Of a DNA stretch of 5,551 nt, positions 1 through 5,551 are shown piece after piece. Source of the stretch: Planctomycetaceae bacterium (GTDB lineage: Bacteria > Planctomycetota > Planctomycetia > Planctomycetales > Planctomycetaceae); assembly GCA_027080405.1 (NCBI GenBank), contig JALWSL010000308.1:1-5551 (forward strand). Direction: 5' to 3'. The notes beneath the pieces are model-generated. The model did no database searches and had not been told where the DNA came from. It worked only from the letters and a program-made list of their open reading frames with translations. Numbering within the stretch: the stretch's first letter is position 1; each line of letters begins with the position of its first letter. A program made the translations under genes and the position numbers.

Positions 1-755
1 GCGAATACGCTCCCGGGGACGATGTGCGCCGCATCGATTGGAAGGTTTTTTCAAAAACAGACAAGGTTTACATCAAGCAGTACGAAGAAGAGACGAATCT
101 GAGAGCCTCACTCCTTCTGGACGTCAGCGAATCGATGTCGTTTGGTTCGGGAGCGCTTAGCAAGTTCGATTACGGTACTCAATTGACGGCGGCAATGGCC
201 TATCTGCTGTTGCGCCAACAGGATTCCGTCGGACTGGTCACGTTCGATGAACAGGTACAGACAACTCTCCCGTTTCGCAGCAAGCACACGCATTTGCATT
301 CCATTCTGGAAACCCTGGTTCAAACAACACCAGGCAACAGTAAAACAGGCCTGTTCGATATCCTGAAACAGACAGCCGAACAGCGCGTCCGCCGAGGTCT
401 GGTCATTCTCGTTTCCGATCTGTTCACCGATCGCGAAGAACTGTTCAAGGGATTGAAACTGTTAAGGTTGCGCGGACACGATGTCATGCTGTTCCATGTG
501 CTTGACGATCAGGAAGTGAACTTCGATTATTCCGGAACCACGAAATTTGAAGGACTGGAAGAAACAGGCGAGTTGGTCTGTGATCCACGAGGCCTCAGAG
601 ATGATTATCTGGAAGCGATGCGGCAATATCTGACGGAAATACGCCGGTTCTGCGCAGGGCACGTCATCGATTACAAGGTAATTTTAACCAGTGAGCATAT
701 CGACGCCGCTCTTTCCCATTATCTGAAACACCGCATCGGCATGAGAAGGGGCTGA
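1..755 (+). CDS. DUF58 / VWA-like protein, 5'-truncated by the window edge
   Basis: This is the C-terminal 250 residues of a DUF58 protein, read in frame from base 3 to the TGA at 753-755. The GTG at 24 is not the start. The in-frame codons before it spell EYAPGDD and continue as VRRIDWK, which is the signature DUF58 motif (EYxPGDDxRxIDWK). About 45-60 N-terminal residues are therefore missing, judging from usual family lengths near 300. A VWA fold follows. DVSES at 120-134 is the MIDAS DxSxS motif, a Thr at 345-347 fits the second MIDAS site, and the Asp of VSDLFTD at 417-419 fits the third. No membrane helix is visible, so a soluble cytoplasmic protein is likely. DUF58 genes commonly sit beside a MoxR AAA+ ATPase gene and membrane VWA genes. 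The second half of that pattern is seen here, and the ATPase is expected upstream. The precise function is unknown. Confidence 0.93.
   Translation, partial: EYAPGDDVRRIDWKVFSKTDKVYIKQYEEETNLRASLLLDVSESMSFGSGALSKFDYGTQLTAAMAYLLLRQQDSVGLVTFDEQVQTTLPFRSKHTHLHSILETLVQTTPGNSKTGLFDILKQTAEQRVRRGLVILVSDLFTDREELFKGLKLLRLRGHDVMLFHVLDDQEVNFDYSGTTKFEGLEETGELVCDPRGLRDDYLEAMRQYLTEIRRFCAGHVIDYKVILTSEHIDAALSHYLKHRIGMRRG
746..751 (+). promoter_or_regulatory. Shine-Dalgarno-like AAGGGG at the end of the DUF58 gene
   Basis: AAGGGG lies four bases before an ATG at 756-758, which itself follows the DUF58 stop codon directly. The spacing is suitable for initiation, but the ATG opens only a 14-codon frame. The ATG of the next large gene is 52 bases away, too far to use this site directly. 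It could serve to recapture ribosomes finishing the DUF58 gene. Confidence 0.4.
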
Positions 756-800
756 ATGCAATCTTTCCCGGACAGAACCCCGGAAAGAAAAAGACGATAA
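756..800 (+). CDS. Possible 14-codon leader ORF between the DUF58 and BatA-like genes
   Basis: The frame starts with the ATG immediately after the DUF58 TGA and reads MQSFPDRTPERKRR before a TAA at 798-800. It ends only three bases before the ATG of the next gene. It is in the same frame as both flanking genes and has an AAGGGG sequence four bases upstream. The peptide is short, hydrophilic and arginine-rich, and matches no family I recognise. It may be a chance frame. It may also be a coupling ORF that keeps ribosomes moving across the gap and releases them at the next start. A third possibility is a former longer 5' end of the BatA-like gene cut off by the TAA, though BatA domains normally begin where the downstream ATG begins. 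Confidence 0.25.
   Translation: MQSFPDRTPERKRR
762..788 (+). promoter_or_regulatory. Inverted repeat in the 756-803 gap, candidate RNA hairpin
   Basis: TCTTTCC at 762-768 is perfectly complementary to GGAAAGA at 782-788. With base 769 bulged, G770 and G771 can also pair with C781 and C780, leaving an eight-base loop. The right arm holds the only purine-rich, weakly Shine-Dalgarno-like sequence before the next gene. No T-run follows, so this is not an intrinsic terminator. A hairpin opened by translation of the short upstream frame is a plausible role, inferred from position only. Confidence 0.35.
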
Positions 801-803
801 CAT

Positions 804-3350
804 ATGATGACCTGGCTTTCACAATTATTTATTCATCCCGCGATGGCCGCCGGCGGTGCAGCCCTGATCGCGGTACCGATTATCATTCATCTGATCAACC
901 GGTTGCGCTACCGCAAGGTGCGTTTCGCCGCGATGGAATTCCTGCTTCAGTCGCAGCAGCAAAATCGCAGAAGAATCCTGATCGAACAGTTGCTGTTGCT
1001 GCTTCTGCGCATCCTGCTTGTGCTTGGGATTGTCGCCCTGTTTGCCCGATTGATTCTCGACCCTTCGCAACTCTCACTGTTGGAAAGGCCGCAAACGCAT
1101 CATCTTGTAGTGCTTGATGATTCCGGTTCGATGCGGGATCGCTGGGGGGAAACCTCGGCCTGGCAGGAAGGCTTGAAAGCGGTGAAACGAATCGCTTCGG
1201 AAATGGCCAATCAGGATGGGATTCACACTCTGACCCTGATGCAGACATCGCATCCCGATCGGACTCCTTCGAATTTCACACGACGGGAAATCGATCTCTC
1301 ACTGCTGGGCGAACTCGAGGACAAACTGGAGACGATGCAACGGGACTGCAGTTACGCACAGGTACAATGGACAGATACCTTTTCCGCGATCGAACGGGTT
1401 CTTTCCGCGGGAAATGAAGAAAATACGATCATTCATGTGATCTCCGATTTCCGTCAGCCTGAATGGGGAGACTCCCCGACATTGGTTTCAGATATCGAAG
1501 CGTTGGCGGGCGATCATCGCGCGGTCAATCTGATCCCGGCGGTTCCGAACAGACATCAAAATCTTGCAGTGACCTCATTCGGAGGAGAGTTGCACACCGC
1601 GGCGGTCATGGTTCCCGTTGAGCTGACGGCACAAATCACCAACTTTGGTGAATCACTGGCAGAGAATATCGCGGTGCGGGTACTCGTGGATGGAGAGCCG
1701 ATTCCACAGGCGATTACAATACCGAAAATCAACTCAGGAGAAACAGTCGCAGAATCGTTCGAAGTGACCATCACCACGCCGGGCGAACATTCGATCGCTG
1801 TCCAGATTCCCGCGGACTCCCTCGAAGCGGATAACTCCCGCTACATCGCGTTGAATCTTCCACAAGTCCAGCGGGTACTGATCGCCGACGGCAGTGATTC
1901 GACCTCCGAATCGCAATACATCGCCGATGCCCTTTCGGCTGATCCAGGTATTACCGGAATAGAAGCCAGTATTGTGCGGGCGGAAGATTTGCGGGATCAG
2001 GATTTGGCAGCATTCAGCGCCATCTATCTGCTAAACGTACCGCGTCTGTCCACCGAAGCCCTGAAACTGCTCAGCGATTATGTCAAACAGGGGGGCGGAA
2101 TCGCCTGGTTCATGGGCGATAAAGTAGATGCCTCGTTCTACCGTCAACTTGCCCGCAAAAACCGTTTGGACGCTAACGAGAAACGGTCGCCTGATTCGAA
2201 TCAAACAGACTCAGACAAAACAGACTCAGACAAAACAGACGAAAAGAAAACAAACCGGAACTCCGATTTCCAGTCCCTTTTCCCGGTTCTGATTTCCCCC
2301 TCGCCGGTCGAACTGGAGCGGGCGGATGAAACCAATCCGGGGCCTGACCTGATTCTGAATGACCATCCCCTGTTCGAGATCCTGAACGCGGAAAACGGAT
2401 TGCTGGCGAACTTCATCAATATCTACCGTTACTTCCCCGTCGATACCTCTGACGGTTCCGGATTGGTGGGGCAGGCACATTTGATCGGGAAATTGCGTAA
2501 TCAGGCACCGCTTTTTGTGGAGTCCCGTCTGGGAGAAGGGCGAATCTTCGTCTCTCTCACCTCAGCCGGGCCAATGAACCCGGAACATTCGAAACGCTGG
2601 AACAATTGGCCTTTCGATGTCAATGCCCCCGGTTTCACCGTTTTTCATCTGGAGTTGGTCAAATACCTCGGTTCCCGCAGGCATCTCCGCCCTGCCTTTC
2701 AGATCGCAGAACCGCTGGTGATTCAGGTCAATCCTTCGGTTTACACGCCGGAAGTCCGTTTCACTCCTCCTGAAGGTTTGGGGCTTTCTTCAGTCGTCAT
2801 CCTCGCCACTGCCGAAGAGCAATCTCCCGTCGGCCAATCTGGGCAGCAATCTGGTCAACAGTCCGGCCAACAGTCGGGCCAACGGGAAAATTCAAAACAG
2901 CCCCCCCTGTTACAGGCAGTTTTTCATGCGACACAGTTTCCGGGGGTCTATCGTGTGGAACGCGAAAATCTGGCCCGTGAAACAACAACGACGCTCTACG
3001 CTTTCAATGTACCGGCGGAAGAAGGGCAGCTGGAAACAACTTCTTCTTCCGAATTACGCTCGAAACTCTCATCGATTCCGTCCGTCATCGTCCAGGATTA
3101 CGGAAAACTCCAGGGAATCAAGAGAGAGGACCCCGGCCGTGAACTGCGCACCTTGCTTCTGTTGCTGTTGGTGCTGATACTGATCGCAGAACAGGCACTG
3201 GCTTACCGGCTCAGTTTTCACAGTCAGCCATCTCAGCCCGTTCTGGCGGGAGGCCGTTCGGGCGGCAATGCCCTTCAGGGAAATTCCGGGCCGGGCAGCG
3301 AAGCGAAACAATCTCCCTCACCGGTTTTTCAGGGAGGTAACTTTTCATGA
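804..3350 (+). CDS. BatA-like membrane protein with VWA and glutamine-amidotransferase-like domains
   Basis: This is a complete 848-residue membrane protein. Residues 1-85 form the BatA-type N-terminal double-membrane domain: helices near 8-30 and 61-82, with a positive loop between them ([18 protein letters not shown]). The positive-inside rule puts that loop in the cytoplasm and the following domains outside. A VWA domain covers about 97-245, with MIDAS DDSGS at 105-109, a candidate Thr at 190 or 192, and Asp215 in VISDF. A beta-rich, CARDB-like stretch follows at about 252-350. An amidotransferase-like fold covers about 356-450 ([22 protein letters not shown]). Its only cysteine in the whole protein is Cys182 in the VWA domain, so amidotransferase catalysis is excluded. 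Low-complexity linkers lie at 467-482 and 677-693. A C-terminal helix spans about 783-800, with a Gly/Ser-rich tail. ATG 804 is chosen because BatA domains begin at this point; ATG 807 is equally possible. No good ribosome site precedes either. Its molecular role is unknown. Confidence 0.9.
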   Translation: MMTWLSQLFIHPAMAAGGAALIAVPIIIHLINRLRYRKVRFAAMEFLLQSQQQNRRRILIEQLLLLLLRILLVLGIVALFARLILDPSQLSLLERPQTHHLVVLDDSGSMRDRWGETSAWQEGLKAVKRIASEMANQDGIHTLTLMQTSHPDRTPSNFTRREIDLSLLGELEDKLETMQRDCSYAQVQWTDTFSAIERVLSAGNEENTIIHVISDFRQPEWGDSPTLVSDIEALAGDHRAVNLIPAVPNRHQNLAVTSFGGELHTAAVMVPVELTAQITNFGESLAENIAVRVLVDGEPIPQAITIPKINSGETVAESFEVTITTPGEHSIAVQIPADSLEADNSRYIALNLPQVQRVLIADGSDSTSESQYIADALSADPGITGIEASIVRAEDLRDQDLAAFSAIYLLNVPRLSTEALKLLSDYVKQGGGIAWFMGDKVDASFYRQLARKNRLDANEKRSPDSNQTDSDKTDSDKTDEKKTNRNSDFQSLFPVLISPSPVELERADETNPGPDLILNDHPLFEILNAENGLLANFINIYRYFPVDTSDGSGLVGQAHLIGKLRNQAPLFVESRLGEGRIFVSLTSAGPMNPEHSKRWNNWPFDVNAPGFTVFHLELVKYLGSRRHLRPAFQIAEPLVIQVNPSVYTPEVRFTPPEGLGLSSVVILATAEEQSPVGQSGQQSGQQSGQQSGQRENSKQPPLLQAVFHATQFPGVYRVERENLARETTTTLYAFNVPAEEGQLETTSSSELRSKLSSIPSVIVQDYGKLQGIKREDPGRELRTLLLLLLVLILIAEQALAYRLSFHSQPSQPVLAGGRSGGNALQGNSGPGSEAKQSPSPVFQGGNFS
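2203..2240 (+). repeat. Perfect 15-bp tandem repeat, about 2.5 copies, coding TDSDK
   Basis: The unit ACAGACTCAGACAAA occurs at 2205-2219 and again without mismatch at 2220-2234. A third partial copy runs to 2240, and the period-15 match starts at 2203. It encodes [12 protein letters not shown] in the BatA-like protein. The tract sits in a charged loop that joins the amidotransferase-like core to the later [13 protein letters not shown] segment. Identity at the base level suggests recent expansion by replication slippage. Confidence 0.85.
2832..2882 (+). repeat. 12-bp-period coding repeat giving [17 protein letters not shown]
   Basis: A Gln-Gln-Ser-Gly unit is repeated three times, with a shorter GQSG unit before it. 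The serine codons are TCT, TCT, TCC and TCG, and the glycine codons following them are GGG, GGT, GGC and GGC. The bases have therefore diverged at silent positions while the peptide stayed regular. It forms a flexible, uncharged linker in the domain before the C-terminal membrane helix of the BatA-like protein. Confidence 0.8.
3311..3338 (+). promoter_or_regulatory. Hairpin able to mask the ribosome site of the downstream VWA gene
   Basis: ATCTCCCT at 3311-3318 can pair with AGGGAGGT at 3331-3338: eight pairs, one of them G-U, around a 12-base loop. The right arm is the entire Shine-Dalgarno sequence of the next gene. Both arms lie in the last codons of the BatA-like gene, so ribosomes reaching its stop would melt the structure. 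This is a classic layout for translational coupling. The role is inferred; the complementarity is read directly. Confidence 0.5.
3331..3338 (+). promoter_or_regulatory. Strong Shine-Dalgarno AGGGAGGT for the second VWA membrane protein
   Basis: AGGGAGGT matches the consensus closely and lies eight bases before the ATG at 3347-3349. It fixes that ATG as the start, even though the ATG overlaps the stop of the previous gene (ATGA). It is the best ribosome site in the window. Confidence 0.85.
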
Positions 3351-5551
3351 ATTTTTCGGGAATATCTGAATTGGTTCTGGCACAATCAGCCATCCGGTTT
3401 ACGGAATGGTCTCTTCCGGAAACAGCGACAGAATGGGCGCTGTTATCCGCCGTTGTTGTTCTGCTGGTTGCTTCGATGATCGAGATGTACCGTCGGGACA
3501 CGAAAACATTATCACTCGGCTGGCGAATTCTTCTCCCGGCGTTGCGTTTGGCAGCGATCATCGGACTGCTGATTGTCTTTTTCGATCCCCGTACCCGAAC
3601 CCAGACATGGGCAGAACGGGCCTCCCGCGTTGCTGTTCTGGTCGATGTTTCCTCCTCGATGCAGAATCCTGCCGATGATCCGGGAGAAAACAGCAGTTCT
3701 TCCCCTTCGAACAGGCCGACCCGTTTCGATCGTGTTGTGGATCTGGTTCAAAATCAGCCCTGGCTGGATGAACTGAGAAAATCACACGAAGTCTCGATTT
3801 ATACCTTCGATAAATCCCTTTCCTCCCGCATTGCAACACTTCCCAAACTGGGGGACAATCCGTCCGCCGATAAAGTCGTTGAAGGCAAAGCCGACAAGAC
3901 AGAAACAGGGCAGAATTCCCGCAAAGAAATGGAAAGCCGGACAGTCCAACTCCCCGACTGGAAAGAAGTTTTCCGACCCGTCGGCGAAGAGACCAGACTT
4001 GGCGAATCGGTTATTCAACTGATGCGTGAGATGAACGGGCGGACGCTGGCTGGAATTGTCGTCATTTCCGATGGAGGGGGCAACGCCGGGGCGGACGTAC
4101 AAAGTTCGAATGATATCGCCCGTCAATTGAAAGTCCGTCTGTTTGCATTGGGGACCGGGGGCCTGAAGCCGCCGGTGAATCTGGAAGTCGCCAAACTGGT
4201 TGCTCCCCGGAATGTGCAACTGGGGGATCCTTTTGACATCGAAGCCTACATTCGTGGTCAGGGCCTGACGGGGCGCCCGGTGACAGTGGAACTGTTGGAG
4301 CAGGAACAGGGAAGCGATTCGGAACCGGTTGTCGTTGATCAAAAAGAGATCGAACTGCTCGAGGATCAGGTTCCGGTACAGATCGCATTTCCGCGTACGC
4401 CGACCGAACAGGGAAAGTTCGATTACACGGTGCGAGTTTCGACATCTTCCTCAATCAGGGAAATCAAGACCGGGGACAACCAGCGTCTCGTCTCCATCAA
4501 TGCGTTCGAACGCCCCGTGAAAGTGCTTGTCTTTGCGGGCGGGCCTTCCTGGGATTACCGTTTTTTGTGCGGGGCGATCAGTCGCAACCCGGGGTTCGAC
4601 ATCGATGCGATTCTGCAAACGGGAGGAGTCGGGGTTTCGCAGGATGTCGATAATATGCTGTTCGAATTCCCCAAAGAGAAATCGGAACTGTACGAGTACG
4701 ATGTCATTATCTGCTTCGATCCCGATTGGCACGCGGTTCCGGAAGAGTCGCGAACGCTGTTTGAACAGTGGGTCAGCGATGAGGGAGGAGGAGCCGTTTT
4801 CGTTGCCGGTGACATCAACACGCCGCTGCTGGCCAATTCCCAGGATACGTTGCCGAAGATCCTTTATCTGCATCCGGTTTTTCTTGATACCATTCTGCCC
4901 GGCATTGATATGGTCAGTGCCTCGGTGCAGGTCCGTCCGTTCGTATTGACCCCCGAAGGACTTTCTTCCCCTTTATTGCAAATTACCGAAGACCCGGAAA
5001 CAAGCCGAAAATTCTGGGAAGAATTCCCCGGATTTTATCGATTCTATCCAACAACCGGTGCCAAAACCGGAGCCAGCGTTTACGCCTATGCCGGCGGAGT
5101 GGGCGAATTGACAGAATCGGAACCGCCCATTTTGCTCGCAAGCCAGTTTTATGGTCAGGGGCGGACGTTTTACATCGGCTCTTCCGAATTTTACCGCTTG
5201 CGTGCAGAGGATCCGAAATACTTCGAACGATTCTGGACCCGCCTTTCCCGTGAAGCCGCCCAGAATCGCATGCGACGGGGCAACCCTCGAGGAACCCTGA
5301 TTGTCGATCAGCAGTCCCTTTCTCTGGGTGAAACGATTAAAATTCGTGCCCGCCTGCTCGATGCCGAATTCGAACCGTACTCGGCACAAAACATTCAAAT
5401 TGAAGTCGAACAGCCCGACGGCCGTCTGCTCGTGCCTCAACCGAAACTGCGTCCCACGCCGACCCAACCGGGAAGGTATGTGGGGGAAATTCGTGGAAGC
5501 CAACCGGGAAGGTATCAAATACGACTGAGAATACCGGGGACCAATCATGTC
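3347..5551 (+). CDS. Membrane VWA protein with glutamine-amidotransferase-like domain, 3'-truncated by the window edge
   Basis: The frame is open for 735 codons to the window edge with no stop. Helices lie near residues 30-46 and 61-79, joined by a positive loop ([15 protein letters not shown]). The bulk of the protein should therefore be outside the inner membrane. The VWA domain (about 94-270) has a full MIDAS: DVSSS at 100-104, a Thr at 216 (bases 3992-3994) and Asp242 in VVISDGGGN. It carries polar inserts at about 111-126 and 169-200. A beta-rich region follows at about 276-388. An amidotransferase-like fold covers about 391-490 ([28 protein letters not shown]). Cys456 there is not in a GxCxG elbow, so catalysis is unlikely. 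Residues from about 649 look like an Ig-type beta domain, cut by the edge. The ATGA overlap with the preceding gene implies co-translation. This domain set resembles large planctomycete VWA proteins of unknown function. Confidence 0.9.
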   Translation, partial: MNFSGISELVLAQSAIRFTEWSLPETATEWALLSAVVVLLVASMIEMYRRDTKTLSLGWRILLPALRLAAIIGLLIVFFDPRTRTQTWAERASRVAVLVDVSSSMQNPADDPGENSSSSPSNRPTRFDRVVDLVQNQPWLDELRKSHEVSIYTFDKSLSSRIATLPKLGDNPSADKVVEGKADKTETGQNSRKEMESRTVQLPDWKEVFRPVGEETRLGESVIQLMREMNGRTLAGIVVISDGGGNAGADVQSSNDIARQLKVRLFALGTGGLKPPVNLEVAKLVAPRNVQLGDPFDIEAYIRGQGLTGRPVTVELLEQEQGSDSEPVVVDQKEIELLEDQVPVQIAFPRTPTEQGKFDYTVRVSTSSSIREIKTGDNQRLVSINAFERPVKVLVFAGGPSWDYRFLCGAISRNPGFDIDAILQTGGVGVSQDVDNMLFEFPKEKSELYEYDVIICFDPDWHAVPEESRTLFEQWVSDEGGGAVFVAGDINTPLLANSQDTLPKILYLHPVFLDTILPGIDMVSASVQVRPFVLTPEGLSSPLLQITEDPETSRKFWEEFPGFYRFYPTTGAKTGASVYAYAGGVGELTESEPPILLASQFYGQGRTFYIGSSEFYRLRAEDPKYFERFWTRLSREAAQNRMRRGNPRGTLIVDQQSLSLGETIKIRARLLDAEFEPYSAQNIQIEVEQPDGRLLVPQPKLRPTPTQPGRYVGEIRGSQPGRYQIRLRIPGTNHV
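5464..5515 (+). repeat. Two 16-bp direct repeats 36 bp apart, in frame
   Basis: CCAACCGGGAAGGTAT occurs at 5464-5479 and 5500-5515. The 36-base spacing equals 12 codons, so both copies encode QPGRY in the same frame of the second VWA membrane protein. They fall in the C-terminal beta-rich region. This could be a small duplication or a repeated turn motif (PGRY leading into a strand) of a type common in Ig-like domains. Confidence 0.7.

Noticed and set aside
24..755. GTG at 24 as the start of the DUF58 gene
   Set aside because: The open frame continues upstream to the window edge and the preceding codons read EYAPGDD, the core of the DUF58 motif. The gene is truncated by the window and does not begin here.
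762..788. Intrinsic terminator between the DUF58 and BatA-like genes
   Set aside because: The inverted repeat is followed by an A-rich stretch, not a T-run, and the genes are closely packed on one strand.
2203..2882. CRISPR or mobile-element origin for the short repeats
   Set aside because: The repeats are 12-15 bp, contiguous, in frame and coding. There are no spacers, terminal inverted repeats or transposase sequence.
3782..4342. 186-codon minus-strand frame opposite the second VWA protein
   Set aside because: It lies wholly inside a gene supported by domain motifs and a strong ribosome site. Its translation matches no recognisable family, and it is best explained as a shadow frame.
4527..4949. 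140-codon plus-strand frame, also overlapped by a 140-codon minus-strand frame
   Set aside because: Both overlap the amidotransferase-like domain of the second membrane protein, which has clear motifs in its own frame. The alternative translations are Arg/Ser-rich, as is typical of shadow frames.
4973..5548. 191-codon minus-strand frame at the 3' edge
   Set aside because: It is fully opposite the continuing VWA membrane protein frame, and its translation shows no recognisable domain or motif.

Overview
The window looks like part of a planctomycete-type chromosome (Planctomycetota). This is inferred from protein architecture, since no rRNA or other marker is present. Two large membrane proteins combine an N-terminal pair of membrane helices, a von Willebrand A (VWA) domain and a glutamine-amidotransferase-like fold. 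They follow directly after a DUF58 gene, an arrangement I associate with planctomycetes and related bacteria. All genes are on the + strand, and coding DNA fills the window except for one 48-base gap.

Layout: (1) The 5' edge to 755 is the C-terminal 250 residues of a DUF58 protein; its true start lies upstream. (2) 756-803 is a short gap. It holds a 14-codon reading frame with its own Shine-Dalgarno-like sequence and a 7-bp inverted repeat. (3) 804-3350 is a complete 848-residue BatA-like protein. It has two N-terminal helices, a VWA domain, a beta-rich segment, an amidotransferase-like fold, two low-complexity linkers and a C-terminal helix. (4) 3347 to the 3' edge is a second membrane VWA/amidotransferase-like protein. 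Its 735 visible codons run off the window with no stop. It overlaps the previous gene by 4 bases (ATGA) and has a strong Shine-Dalgarno sequence that can fold into a hairpin.

Together the genes form one operon-like block of the MoxR/DUF58/BatA kind. In known systems of this kind a MoxR AAA+ ATPase, usually encoded just upstream of DUF58, works with VWA proteins in assembly, metal loading or stress functions at the cell envelope. The ATPase is not in this window. The DUF58 protein is expected in the cytoplasm. By the positive-inside rule, the two membrane proteins should place their VWA and amidotransferase-like domains outside the inner membrane. All three VWA domains keep the metal-binding MIDAS residues, but neither amidotransferase-like domain has a recognisable catalytic cysteine motif. 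They are therefore probably structural or ligand-binding. The exact cellular job of this gene set is not established.

The most notable signals beyond the genes are the candidate RNA hairpins at both gene junctions, which suggest translational coupling, and two protein-level repeat tracts of apparently different age.
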